Source of the DNA: Nymphaea colorata
Taxonomy: Eukaryota; Streptophyta; Magnoliopsida; Nymphaeales; Nymphaeaceae
Assembly: GCF_008831285.2 (NCBI RefSeq)
Contig: NC_045151.1
Location: 9,178,571-9,242,570, forward strand
Direction: 5' to 3'
Length of the DNA: 64,000 nt
The notes beneath the pieces were generated by a model. That model worked only from the letters and a program-made list of their open reading frames with translations, searched no databases and was not told the origin of the DNA. The position numbers and the translations under genes were made by a program. Below, in pieces: positions 10,687-21,985 of the stretch. The stretch's first letter is position 1. Every line of letters starts with the position of its first letter.

Positions 10687-12410
10687 TCATTCTTTCCATT
10701 CTTCTTCCTCTTCCATGTCCACCTCCACAACGTCCTCCTCATTCACCCCTACCTCTTGTAGTGTACATGGTTTATTTAACCTTGAATTAAGATGGTCTAG
10801 ATCATCCACTCATTCGAAGTTAAATTCCTCACCATTTACATCCCAATTTTTACTGCTTCATTCCCTATAGAGGGATAAGAATTAAGAATATAATTATCAA
10901 GTAATCAAGAATATAGACACAAAAAATTTACAAGACAATAAGTGTTGATTTACCTGTATTCATTACTGCTTCGTGAAAGTAACCGAAGATTAGAGTGCAC
11001 ATAAACTAAATCTTCTGCATGCTTACTTGTAAGTTTGTTTCTCTTAATGTTGTGAATATGTGAATAGGTGCTCCAATTTCTATCAGAGCATGAAGAGGTA
11101 GCAGACCGAACTAACAACCTCAAAGCAAGGTACTGAAGAGTGGGATAAGCATGTCCATGTTTGACCCACCAAAGAATAGGTAGATATGTGTCCCCATCTA
11201 CCATTGCAGCCATATTTTCATTTCCTATAGAAAAGCTTGTAAACTCATTGTGAGCTCGTTTCATTTTGATGTGGATCTCTAAAAATTTTATTAAGACATG
11301 TCAACCTATGTCCTGATAATTCAGTATCTATATGTGGTGGGGTTCTTCCAACACCTTCAGAGAGCCATTTTAATCCATAATACTTAGGGTTCAATGAGTG
11401 TGCCATGCATTGCAAAGGGGTGTTGCTCTTATCCCATCTTGTTACTAATATATTATGCACATGATAAAAAAAATCTGAATCTTCAAATGCAAAGTCATTC
11501 TCATGATTGAAAATGACATCTCGTAATTTTTCAATCATATTGTCCCACATCTCATAAACACAATGAAGCATTGGGTTATCACAATCAAGAGCCATCAACA
11601 TCTCCTAAATATGCTCTGTGAATGCAAGAAAATAAGAGATTTTATCTCAAAAAACATCATCAACAAGCAACCGTTTGATGATTTGAGCCTTGTCATCATC
11701 ATCAGCACAATAGAAGTTCCAGTCATCATCTGTCATCATATTGATTAATGCACTTTTAACCTTCTTGATTTTCTTCATCATAACAATGATAAAAGCAAAA
11801 CGTGTCTCTGCAATTCTTAATAACTTCAGGTTAGTATATCTATTATAAATGGAAAGCGCATGCTGATGATTAACTATGAAGTTTCTAATGTTTTTAACAT
11901 CTCTTTTCAATTCTTCAATCCACGAACACAGTTCATACACACGAAGATCTTGTTCTTTGCTTGGTGGATTGCATATACTTTTCAATGCCAAATTTAAACT
12001 ATGGACTGCACAAAGTGTCAAAAAAATGTGAGGATATTCATGTTCCACTAGAAGACTGACAACTTTACATACATGTACATTATCTGTAATTATCTGGACA
12101 ACCTTATCCTTTCCAACTTCTTCAATCAACTCTACAAATAACCCTTTCAAATACTCAACATTTTTAAATTCACCAAATGCATCTATTGCTTTTAGAAAGA
12201 TTGACCCATTAGCTGAAGTTGCAATAAAGTTAATAAGTGGGTGTCTATGAATATCTGTCCAGCCATCAGATACAATTGAGACTCCATGTCGCTCCCATGT
12301 TAACTTTTGATATTGCAGCAATTTATCTATTCAACTCTTCTCTTGTTATAGGATGATGGTTCGAAGCTTTTCAGAGCATGGTGTAACATATCCAGACATG
12401 TTGCTATTTG
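10687..12410 (-). pseudogene. hAT transposase, copy 1 (N-terminus missing)
   Basis: Reading right to left, the remnants are a SGYVTPCSEKLR block, the DUF659 region (HGVSIVSDGWTDIHRHPLIN, then VVQIITDN), the VHSLNLALKSICN block, a central helical region, MAHSLNPKYYGLKWL, and the hAT C-terminal dimerisation domain (SATSSCSDRNWSTYSHIHNI...EDLVYVHSN). A short acidic last exon lies at 10,687-10,864. The normal RNase H-like fold of hAT enzymes would be spread over these blocks. The frame is broken by several stops and shifts (for example near 12,330, 11,640 and 11,260), the last exon has an in-frame TGA, and the BED zinc finger is absent. Copies 2 and 3 in this window are close relatives. Confidence 0.85.
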
Positions 12411-12959
12411 CCAAAGGCGACAGCAGCGGCAAAACGGCAGGGCGACGACAGCGGCGACTGTGAGGGTATTTTTCATTTTTTTTTTCGTTTTCCACCCCTG
12501 CCTTCGCCGCCGGCAACACTCGTCGATCTTGAGATGACAGTTGAGTTATTGCCGGCAGCGGACCATACCGGCGACAACAGCGGTGACTGTGAGGGTATTT
12601 TTCAATTTTTTTTCATTTTACACCCGTGCCTTCGCCGCCGGCTCTTGAGACTATTTTTTGTGTTCCGTTTGCGTCTGTTTTTTGTGTTCTATTTTCCAAG
12701 TGTTACGCCGGAGATATGCATCGACTGTCAGAAATATGCATCTCTGTTTGTGTTTGTGTTCCCTTTATTTGACCTCTTAATCAGAAAACGACGACGACGA
12801 CAGGTTCTGAGATATATTTCGTGATCATCTCTGCGTCTTCCCTAGTTATTGCTGTGATATATCGTTTCGTGAGAGGATTCGTCTATTTGGAATGATCCTC
12901 GTTTCTATTGATTATGTGTTGCAGCTCTTTTGCTAGGTGCTTTTCAAACATAAGTTGTA
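12411..12959 (+). other. GC-rich leader of hAT copy 2
   Basis: Two near-repeats of gcgacaacagcggtgactgtgaggg-like sequence (around 12,430 and 12,570) and ccttcgccgccgg motifs make up this stretch. The equivalent end of copy 3 (24,600-24,720) is also GC-rich with gccggc motifs, so this is probably the promoter/leader of the element. The 138-codon open frame across it resembles no protein. Confidence 0.5.
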
Positions 12960-15211
12960 ATGACTGATAAAGGAAAAGAAATGATACCTACAGGAAGTAG
13001 AAATGTAGAAAGCAGCAGTGGTAGTGTTAATAACTTAATACTGCTACAGTAGAGAAGGATAATCCATCTCAGCCTCTTTGGCGCTATGTGAAGAAACTAT
13101 CAAAAGGACCAGGTGGTGGTGGGAATGTAATGTTTTCTTGCAAATTTTGCGATATGATGTTCACAGGCTCTTATACACGTTGCAAGGCACATGTGTTGCA
13201 TATTTCTGGCATTGGAATTAGACCATGCCCAAAAGTTACCAACGAGGAGATTAAGATATTCAAAAAGAACAAGATGCAGCTGAGACGAAGAAATCTTCAT
13301 CCAGATCAAGTGTGTCTGTTCCTCTTTATGCTACTGAAGGAGGTGAAGATCCTTCAAAGAAAAGAAAAACATTAGCACAAGCATTCAATAATATTGGAAG
13401 GGCAGAGATGGATAGAAGGATCGGAAGGTTCTTTTTTGCAAGTTCACTTCCTTTTAATGTAGCCAGAAGTCCTTATTGGAAAGATGTTGTTACAGGTTTG
13501 GCTAATTGCAGCTTGAGTGGTTATGTACCCCCGAGTTCAGAGAAGTTAAGAACAGTAATTCTTGCAGAAGAGAAGGCAAACATTGAAAAATTATTAGAGA
13601 AGAATTTTTCGTGGATACAATATGGAGTATCCATTGTTTCTGAGGGGTGGACTAATATACAAAGGCGGCTACTGATAAATTTTATTGCTTATTCGCTTGA
13701 TGGACCAATCTTCTTGAAATGTGTTGATGCATCTGGGGAGTATAAAGATGCTGAGTATTTAAAAGGGCTATTTATAGAAGTCATCAAAGAAGTGGGTGAA
13801 GATAATGTTGTGCAACTTATTACTGATAATGCTCCAGTTTGCCAACGAGCAGGAATGAATTTGGCAAGTGATCCCAAATATAGTCACATATTCTGGACTC
13901 CTTGTGTAGCACACAGTATAAATCTAGCACTTAAAAGTATTTGCAACCCATCAAAAGATGATCCAAATGCCGGTTTCTTGTGTTCATGGATTGAGGAGCT
14001 TGAGCATGATGTCAGAAACATCAGAAATTTTGTTGTAAACCACAACAATGCTCTTGCTATATTTAATAGGCATTCTGATTTGAAATTGTTGAAGGTAGCA
14101 GAGACTCGTTTTGCATCCATTATCGTAATGATAAAAAGAATAAAGCAGGTGAAACATGCATTAACACTTATGGTGACTGACAATGATTGGGAGTTTTATC
14201 GGAATGATGACATCGTGAAGGCTCAAGAAATTAAAAAATGCATTTTAGAAGATGAATGGTGGGATAAAGTTACATATTTTCTGCAGTTTACAGAGCCTAT
14301 TTGGCAGATGCTGAGAGAAGTTGATAAAGAAGGGCCCATGCTTCATAAAGTTTATGATATGTGGGATAACATGATTGAAAAAATTCAAAACATCATTTTT
14401 AGACATGAGAAAAAGAATGTTGCACTTGATGGTTCTGAGTTTTTCGATCATGTGCATAGAATTTTAGTAACAAGATGGAACAAAAGCAATAACCCTTTGC
14501 ATTGTATGGCACACTCTTTAAATCCCAAATACTATGGACAAACATGGTTGGCAGGAGGTACTGATCGTGTTCCTCCTAATCGAGATCCAGAAATATCAAA
14601 AAATAGGGAGATATGTTTGGGAAGTCTGTATTCTGATTTTCATCGGTTAAAGATAATAAATAATGAGTTTGCGATCTTCTCTGGTGGAAGAAATGATTCA
14701 ATACAAGCTGCAATGGCAAGAGATGAAAAAGATCATGTTAATTGGTGGTTGTGTTTTGGAGCATCGACACCAAATCTCCAACAACTTGCGCTGAAGTTAT
14801 TATCTCAACCTGCAACCTCTTCATGTTGTGAAAGAAATTGGAGCACTTATTCTCAAATTCACAACATCAAGAGAAATAAGCTAACTAGTAAGCAAGCAGA
14901 AGATTTAGTTTATGTCCACTCCAACCTACACTTACTTTCACGTACTTCCAATGATTACAGGTATTTCTTTCTTTTTGTATCTTTGATATGTATACATTAT
15001 TTAGTTTATGTCCACTCCAACCTCTTCATGTTGTAAAAGAATTGTTGCAACTTGCAATTCAGGATCATCCAAGTATTGGGATGTTAATCCAGAGGACATT
15101 GATGTGGAACTTGAAGGAGGAGATGATTTGCATGCTTTTAACATGGACCTTACAGAACCTGTTGCTCCTTCTAATGTTCATGATGCGACTGAGGAGAATC
15201 AAGAAAGCTGA
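12960..15211 (+). pseudogene. hAT transposase, copy 2 (best preserved; BED-DUF659-dimerisation)
   Basis: The ATG at 12960 opens MTDKGKEMIPTGSRN. A one-base shift near 13,037 leads to the BED-type zinc finger (CKFC ... KAHVLH, then RPCPKV). A second shift in an A-run near 13,262 leads into a 570-residue open frame with the DUF659 region (YGVSIVSEGWTNIQRR, VVQLITDNAPVC), the HSINLALKSICN block and the C-terminal dimerisation domain (SSCCERNWSTYSQIHNI...LTSKQAEDLVYVHSNL). A short intron starts at 14,960, and an acidic last exon (SKYWDVNPEDIDVELEGG...) ends at 15,211. Apart from the two shifts, and a frame mismatch at the last exon boundary, the protein is complete, so this copy decayed recently. 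Within the family this enzyme would bind TIR and subterminal motifs and cut out the element; here it is probably inactive. Confidence 0.88.
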
Positions 15212-15359
15212 CATGTTTGTATAATTGTATGTTAATTACCTCCATACTGTGTTTTGGACCATGATTTTATTCTGTTTGCAATTTTTTGATATATATGTGT
15301 GAATATGTTAGTTTGTTTGAAATTTTTGATATATATATATTTATATACATATATATGTC

Positions 15360-15467
15360 CGTGTGTGTACGGCCGTACCCCCGTACCCAAATTTTTTGAA
15401 AATGGTCCGTACCCATACCCATACTGGTACCCGTACCCGCACCCGTACCCGTACCTATGTGACATAG
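15360..15467 (-). repeat. hAT subterminal GTACCC array and right TIR
   Basis: Seven or more GTACCC/GTACC motifs are spaced 6-15 bases apart and end in the TIR cgtacctatgtgacatag. The mirror-image array occurs at 10,436-10,515, and related arrays bound hAT copy 3 (16,342-16,400 and 25,115-25,218). Confidence 0.8.
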
Positions 15468-16341
15468 CTTATATGTATATACTATTATGTTAAATTGTAC
15501 TATAATACAATTTGTTATTGCCTGTTCTATATATTGTAATACATGTTATATGTACATAGTGTTATGTACCGTTTGTTATACCTGTTATATAGTATTGCAT
15601 AAACCTATTATATGTATATATTGTTAGCTTGTTATATAATATGTAATAATGTGATACCTGTTGTATGTATACATTAGCATGGTTATGTACTTGTATGTAT
15701 ACTATTATATACTGTTAGTTTTTTTTTATTATATTATGTCTTTCTTTAGGTACAGATGGATTAAAGCGTTCCTACGGATTTACATTCCTTCTACCAGAGT
15801 TTAGATTCAGTTTTTTTTTTTTTGGTTGCTTGTATTAGATTACATTTAATGTGTAATGTTAAACTTCTTCTATTGATTTTGCATATTCAATGAAAACAAA
15901 AATTAATTTTTGATTGCTGAAGTTCTTTATGCTTGTTATATTAGTACTCTCCACATTTCAAATATTAGTAATAGTTAGTCAAAATAACTTGACATGTTAA
16001 CATAACTTAAAAAAAATAAAAAATAAAAGATTGGTCACCTTTTTTCCTAGGCTTGCCTAGGCGCTAGACTCCCTGCTTGGTGCCCAGGCAGCTCGCAGGT
16101 GTCATGACAACATGTTACAGTCATAGTCACATGGGTACTTCAGTAAGGTCCACGTACCCGTGTCGTCTACCCAAAATGGGTACTTGGACACATTCAGGTA
16201 CCTTTAGATTCAAATTAATTTTACTTTGATTTAATTTTTTCCACCTTACTTTTCATTATATTCTTAGAGCTATTGTTCACTTGTTTACTAAAATGTTGCT
16301 TTCATTTTGATTTTTTTGTGTTATTTTGCATATATACATAC
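15468..16341. other. AT-rich spacer between the hAT elements, with a TIR-like scrap
   Basis: The sequence has gttatatgtatat-like wording repeated many times between 15,468 and 15,720. A short hAT-end-like fragment (gtcacatgggtac ... cgtacccgtg ... atgggtac) lies at about 16,125-16,205. No coding region. Confidence 0.5.
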
Positions 16342-16585
16342 CTATGTCACATGGGTGCGGGTACGATACGGGTACAGCGATACGGGTGCGGACACGGCAA
16401 TTTTCAATTTTTTTGGATACGAGGATACGACTAACTTTATATTCTCAAAAATGATAAAATGAAAAAAAAACCATTAAACTAAAACTAATAGTTCACTCTT
16501 ACAATCACAATGTCATAATGTCATAAGAAAGTCTCCAACAAAAACATTGTTCATCACAATTCTCAAAACATTGTTCATCATCATT

Positions 16586-16989
16586 CTAGTCAATGTCAAT
16601 GTCCAAATCGTTCTCCTCTTCTTCCACAATAGAAGATGTTGATGGAATAGAAGGTTCTTCGAATCTGGAATTAAGAACTGCAAGTTCGTTGTCTTCTTCT
16701 AAGTTAAAGTCCTCAACATTCACGTCCCAATTTTTAATTTCTCCTTCCCTACAAGACAAAAAAAATTGTAGTTATTATGATATTAGTGAATAAGAAGAGA
16801 AACATCTAAATCAATAAATCATAGACATATTTACCTATATTCTTCTTTGTTTCGTGATAGAAGTCGAAGGTTAGAATGCACATAAAGCAGATCTCCTGCA
16901 CGTTTGCTTGTGAGATTATTTCGTTTTATCGTGTGAATATGTGAATATATACTCCAATTTCTCTCACAGCATGAAGATGTAGCAGGTTG
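16586..16989 (-). pseudogene. hAT transposase copy 3, C-terminal part
   Basis: This contains the end of the hAT dimerisation domain (SSCCERNWSIYSHIHTIKR... then LLYVHSNLRLLSRN), an intron with GT-AG borders, and the acidic last exon 16,586-16,748 (with INWDVN-like and EDFNLEEDN-like wording). It is cut off on the upstream side by the Copia insertion. The rest of the gene resumes at 21,986. Confidence 0.85.
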
Positions 16990-17000
16990 TGTAAGATTTT

Positions 17001-20000
17001 GACAGCCCCTCTCAAGTTGTGCATGAGGTTTGATCATGCACAACTTGTTCTTCAATTCCCAGAAATGGTGCTCTGTGAGTCCCTTGGTAAAAAAATCGGC
17101 CACTTGTTGAGACGTGGTTATATAAGTAGGAACAATCTCCTCTTCCGCAACCTTTTGAAGAATGAAGTGCTGATCAATCTCTATATGCTTAGTGCGATTA
17201 TGTAAAATAGGATTGAAGGCAATCTTGATCGCACTTTGGTTGTCACAAAATCCAAAACAACTGAGCAATGGGAAGTGAGAGATCCCCAAGCAAATGATGT
17301 AACCATGAAGCTTCAGTTGTGCCTGCAGCCATTGCCCTATATTCTGCCTCGGTGCTAGATCTAGCAACTGCACGCTGTTTCCTACTATTCCAACAAATAA
17401 GGTTGGAATCAAGGAAGAGACAATAATCGAAAACTGATCGTCTATCATCTGGATCACCTGCCCAATCTGCATCAGTGTAGGCGGAAATATTGTGGCCATG
17501 CAAAACAGTTGACTGTTTTGTGTAGACGAGTCCATCCCCAAGAGTAGCCTTAAGATAACGTAGGATGCGTTTGGTAGCATCCATATGCCCCTCTGTGGGT
17601 GCGTGCATAAACTGAGATACTTGATTGACTGCATATACTATGTTTGGGCATGTAAAAGTGAGATATTGCAACATGCCAACTATACTAATGATAGAAACTA
17701 GGATTTGAGTATGCATCACTCCCATCCGAGGCATTCAATTTTGTGTTTAAAACACTAAGAGTATTTATGGGCTTGCAATTTGTCATACCTGCTTTATCCA
17801 AAATATCAAGAGTATATTTATGCTGCGTAAGGGTTAATGTGTCACCTTTTCTATTAAGCTCAACTCTCAAGAAATACCGTAGTTCGCCGAGATCCTTAAT
17901 CTTGAATTCTTGTTGCAATACCTTCTTCACATGAGATATATGACATGAAGAATTTCCAGTAAGGACTATGTCATCTACATATATGAGTAGCCAAGTGGTA
18001 ATTTCACCTGAATGATAGATGAATAATGAATGATCAAGTGAACTTATGAGGAAACCAGCCTGCTGTATATGAAGGGAAAATCTATCGAACCATGAACGAG
18101 ATGCTTGCTTAAGCCCATACAGTGATTTTTGTAATTTTCACACCCATTTGGCTGGATCATTGGTAGCATAACCTATAGATGAATAAGGAATGATCAAGTG
18201 AACTTCTGAGGAAACCAGCCTGCTGTATATGAAGGGAAAATCTATCGAACCATGAACGAGATGCTTGCTTAAGCCCATACAGTGATTTTTGTAATTTTCA
18301 CACCCATTTGCCTGGATCATTGGTAGCATAACCTGGAGGTTGTTTCATGTATATTTCTTCCTTTAGAAAGCCATGAAAAAAAAACATTTTAACATCCAAC
18401 TGATATAAATTCCATCCATATGAGACGGCAAGATAGATGCTAACCCGGATCGTTCCCATCTTGATGACTGGACTGAAATTCTCATCATAATCTTCTTGGT
18501 ATTGCTGAGTGAAGCCTCTAGCCACAAGTCGAACCTTATATCTATCAATGGTTCCATCAGGTTTATACTTGAGCTTGTAAACCCATTTTGAGCCCACTAC
18601 ATTCCTACCAGCTGGACGAGGAACAATCTCCCAAGTTTGACATTCATTTAAGGCAGTCATTTCTTCATTCATGACCTCGATCCAATATTTGCTTTTGCAC
18701 GCGTGCTCATAGCATTTTGGCTCCACCTTTTTGTTCAACTCTGTCATGAAAAGCTGAAAATCCAAAGAGAAATTGTCATAACTGACCCATCTATCAATAG
18801 GGTGCCGCACACGTTCTGATCTACAGGGACAAGTAGTGGTAGTTTCTGGATCAGTTGTTGGAACTGATCGTCGATTATACACCACTCCTGAAAACCGATT
18901 AGGTGAAGTCATGTTCGTGCTGTTGGTCTGAGTAGATGCAGGTATGCTGTCCATCTGAGTGTTTGTGGCTGTCTCGAGTTCATCAATTATCCTGTCACTT
19001 TGTGCATGGTGTGTATTTGCTCATTGGCCTAATATTTCAGCACTCAGCCATGAGTCATATACATCATTTCTTACATTAAGTGCTGCATGTGAGTCCTTTA
19101 AATCCTTCAACCTGAGTTCATCAAAAACAACATTGTCGTAAAATATGCACACGTCCAGTCTTTGGATTGTAGCAGTGACAACCTTTATAATTTTCTACAT
19201 AACCGACAAATCTACACATGACAGCTTGATCTTGAAACTTATTTCTCAAAGAAACATCAACATGAACATAACAGATGCATCCAAAAACACGCAACTCATT
19301 ATAATTTGGCTGTTTTTTTATGTAAAATAAAGAATGGAGATTTTCCTTCAAGTATGGATAGTGACAGTCGATTAATAACATGAACAACGGTATGGAAAGC
19401 TTCAGTTCACAAAGTCATGGGCACATCCGTGTTATGCATCATACTTAGAGCACTTTCAACTATGTGTTTGTGTTTTCTTTCAGCAATATCATTCTGTTGT
19501 GGTGTGTGTGGATAGGAAATCTGTCTAGTGATCCTATGATTTAGTAAATACTCAGTAAATTCATTTGAAATGAATTTACCACCACCATCACATTGGAAAT
19601 GCAGGATATTACTAGAGTATTTGTTTTGGACCAAGACATGAAATTGAGTGAACAATCGGAAAACTTTCGACTTGCTTTTCATGAAGTGAATCCAAGTGTA
19701 ATGTGAATAAGAATCAATGGAAACAACATAATATCTACTCCCGAAAGAGGAAGAAATAGGAGCAGGCCCCCAAACATCAGAATATATAGTGTCAAATAAC
19801 TTCAAAGCTCGCCTGTTTATTAATTGAAAAGAAAGAGTATAGCTCTTACAAATATGACAACTTGAGCACATGCTAGACTCATTGACAAGACTTAGACTGG
19901 GCTTTTGTAATAGTCCGTTTGCAACAAGACTTTGAATGAAAGACCAACTACAATGTGCTAAACGACCGTGCCAAAGAGATGACATATCATATTATGTGAT

Positions 20001-21435
20001 ATTGACTTCACTATGACTGGGGAAGGATAAATCTGAAACACAAAACTTAGACACTTTTAGAGCTTCTTCAATGACGTACATGTCTCCTTTGCGAACACCC
20101 TCAACGAATGTCTTCTTGGTTCAAGCATCCTTAACATAAACAGAAGGAGTAAACTCAACAGAGGAATGAATATCATCAATAAGCTGACACAGAATTGATA
20201 TTTTTCTTAACATTTGGAACAACAAGAACATTCTTTAAAGGTATTGAGGATTGAGCCATGGATAAGTGTGCATTTCCAATATGTGATATTTTGTGATAGG
20301 AGCCATCTCCTGTGACAACTGAGCCTTTGGCTAAACAAGATAAAACACTAGAAAGCTTACCTGCGTGACTGCGTCACCAGTTACATGAGCTGCAAGACCA
20401 AAATCTACATACCATTGTCCTTCATCATTTTGCTTGAGATTGACTTTAGACAACACTGTCATTAAAATCTACTGCACATTAGGGGAAATGTTCGACACCG
20501 CAATTGTGTCTGAAACATATAACCCTGCTGCCTTATGGTCACGCCTGACCTGTTTTCCCTTGTTCTGAGGGTTATGCCAACATTCTGACTTCACATGACC
20601 TCTCTTATTGCAATAAAAACAAGTAGGCATCCTTTGTTGTACATTTGCCTGTGCATTTGTGTTAGGTGTAAGAAGGATACTTTTCCCCATCCCTGTTTGT
20701 GAGTTCCAAACTCTTGGACGACTTCCTTGCAAAGCATGAGTCCCAGTGACCAACACATTGTGACTGCCAGAATGAAATAATTCATGTCGCTGTACACGAC
20801 TCGCTTCATGCTGAATCAATTTTGCTTTCAGGTCCTCAAAAGAGGGAAGAACAGACAATACCTCTAAAGCAGTGCAGAAAACATCAAATTCTAACCCCAA
20901 TCCACTCAAAGCCTGCTGTACCTTGTCCTTGTTGCTGACTGGATTGCAAGTTGATCGCTGACATTTTTGATTTCATGTATATATTCCAAGACTGAACGTG
21001 TGTCTCGCTTGATATTCTGAAATTGCCTCTTGAGTTGTAGAAATCTCACTTCTGATACTTGAGAATACGTGGTAGCAAGTATATTCCATAACTCAAGTGT
21101 TGAAAGATCATCATCAACACCCGCCAGAACTTCCTCTGATAGTGTGAAGGTGATATAAGCAACGAGAGATTGATCATGAGCCGTCCATGTTTCATATTCA
21201 GGATTGATTTCTGAAATGGTTTCTTGAACTTGGCCTGCAACATTCTTCACCTCTCGCATAATCTATTCATGTGGCACAGGTATGGTGCCATTGAGATGTC
21301 TATAGAGACGGTGACTTTTGATGAACATGACTATTTGACGTTTCCATTTCAAATAGTTGGTATGATTTAGCTTTTGTGAGATGAGTTGGGAGAGGAAATT
21401 GGATGACAAGATGCTGGAATTGCGGTAGGGATCCA
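17001..21435 (-). pseudogene. Copia gag-pol polyprotein, element 1 (decayed)
   Basis: In order on the minus strand: gag from the ATG at 21,435 with an in-frame TAG at 21,263-21,265; a CX2CX4HX4C zinc knuckle (CFYCNKRGHVKSEC) at about 20,595-20,640; a protease region reading WYVDFGLAAHVTG, so the DSG-type catalytic triad is altered; integrase with its HHCC finger (HGRLAH ... CSSCHIC) and the catalytic-core context SDVWGPAP, DGGGKFIS and PQQNDIAERKHKHIVE; reverse transcriptase (KWVYKLKYKPDGTIDRYK, YVDDIVLTG); and RNase H (AYTDADWAGDPDDRRS, EAEYRAMA, HIEIDQHF). A 160-bp tandem duplication within the RT (18,015-18,334) and many stops make it non-functional. Confidence 0.9.
18015..18334 (-). repeat. 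160-bp tandem duplication inside the Copia RT
   Basis: The unit from atagatgaataatgaatgat (18,015) to gcataacct (18,174) is repeated nearly identically at 18,175-18,334. Because 160 is not a multiple of three, it shifts the RT frame. Confidence 0.9.
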
Positions 21436-21469
21436 TAGATGCAATATTCAGAAAATGGGGGGAAAATAA

Positions 21470-21680
21470 AAATTTTGAGATTAAGGTTAGGTGGCCGACA
21501 GAAATTGGGGTAAAAGTGGTAGACAGTAGGGATTAATGCAGGCAGATTAGGGCTGAAATTTTGGGGATTAGGACGATTAGGACAGAAAATTTGGGGATTA
21601 GGGTTAGGGCAAAAATTTGGGGATTAGGGAAGAAAACAGAGATTTGAGGATTAGGGCAGAAAAGAAACAATGATTAGGGC
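21470..21680 (-). repeat. Degenerate gattaggg...aaatttgggg minisatellite in the Copia leader
   Basis: Units like ggggattagggcaaaaattt recur about six times, with variants, between the primer site and the gag ATG. The taggg core resembles plant telomere repeats only by chance of composition, because the units are about 20 bases long. Confidence 0.65.
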
Positions 21681-21724
21681 AAAAATTAGAGATTCTTACC
21701 GAACATTCTCAGTGGCAAAACCCT

Positions 21725-21736
21725 GCTCTGCTACCA
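21725..21736 (-). other. Primer-binding site of Copia element 1
   Basis: On the minus strand this reads TGGTAGCAGAGC directly after the LTR end, one base from the initiator-Met tRNA complement TGGTATCAGAGC used by most plant Copia elements. Confidence 0.75.
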
Positions 21737-21976
21737 TGTAAGATTTTGATATCTAATGCCAAACAACTGAATGAAGTTAGATGCAAGAGGAGGAAGAGAG
21801 AAGTAGACTGCACGTCCAAGCAAGAGAAAGATGAAAGATATATACTAATCACAATATAGGGTACAACATAAAATACACAAAATAACATTAAGATTTACAA
21901 GTATGCCACCACCCATGATGTGTTGGACGTGTGGATCAAATGGGTCGGGTTTGGGTGACCCGATCCATATCTTACA
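21737..21976 (-). repeat. 5' LTR of Copia element 1 (240 bp)
   Basis: Begins tgtaagatttt and ends atatcttaca, so the ends are TG...CA with an extended inverted repeat. The partner LTR at the other end is almost entirely deleted. Confidence 0.75.
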
Positions 21977-21985
21977 AACTTAATA

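Larger units (their letters stand above)
10436..15467. mobile_element. Composite hAT transposon: two copies head-to-head between one TIR pair
   Basis: The 5.0-kb unit is bounded by inverted repeats that agree at 26 of 27 positions. The left one begins ctatgtcacataggtacg at 10436; the right one ends cgtacctatgtgacatag at 15467. The flanking octamers cttaattg (10428-10435) and cttatatg (15468-15475) agree at six of eight positions, as a decayed hAT target duplication would. Inside are two transposase genes pointing away from each other, a minus-strand one (10,687-12,410) and a plus-strand one (12,960-15,211). They meet at about 12,411, where the minus copy stops without its BED-finger exon and the plus copy has its leader but no 5' inverted repeat. 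Both outer ends are therefore 3' ends of the same family. Neither transposase is intact. Confidence 0.72.
16990..21985 (-). mobile_element. Ty1/Copia element 1, inserted in hAT copy 3
   Basis: The insertion is flanked by ggttg on both sides, a 5-bp target duplication. The 5' LTR is on the right (21,737-21,976, tgtaag...cttaca), with a tRNA-primer site immediately beside it. The coding region runs right to left. The 3' LTR on the left is reduced to about 11-14 bases (tgtaagatttt at 16,990-17,000). Nine unexplained bases (aacttaata) separate the 5' LTR from the right-hand target copy. Confidence 0.85.

Noticed and set aside
12408-12824. 138-residue frame upstream of the hAT transposase
   Set aside because: It covers the repeated GC-rich leader of the element and ends before the BED exon. 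There is no homology to a protein.
13088-13375. BED-finger frame as a separate small zinc-finger gene
   Set aside because: The transposase frame continues it after a one-base shift, so it is the first part of the hAT transposase.
10436-15467. Single hAT with one transposase on each strand by design
   Set aside because: The minus-strand gene is a truncated homologue of the plus-strand one, so this is a fusion of two copies rather than a two-gene element.
21470-21680. Interstitial telomere tract (ttaggg-like)
   Set aside because: The unit is about 20 bases with aaatttgggg between the taggg cores, not a 6- or 7-base telomere repeat.
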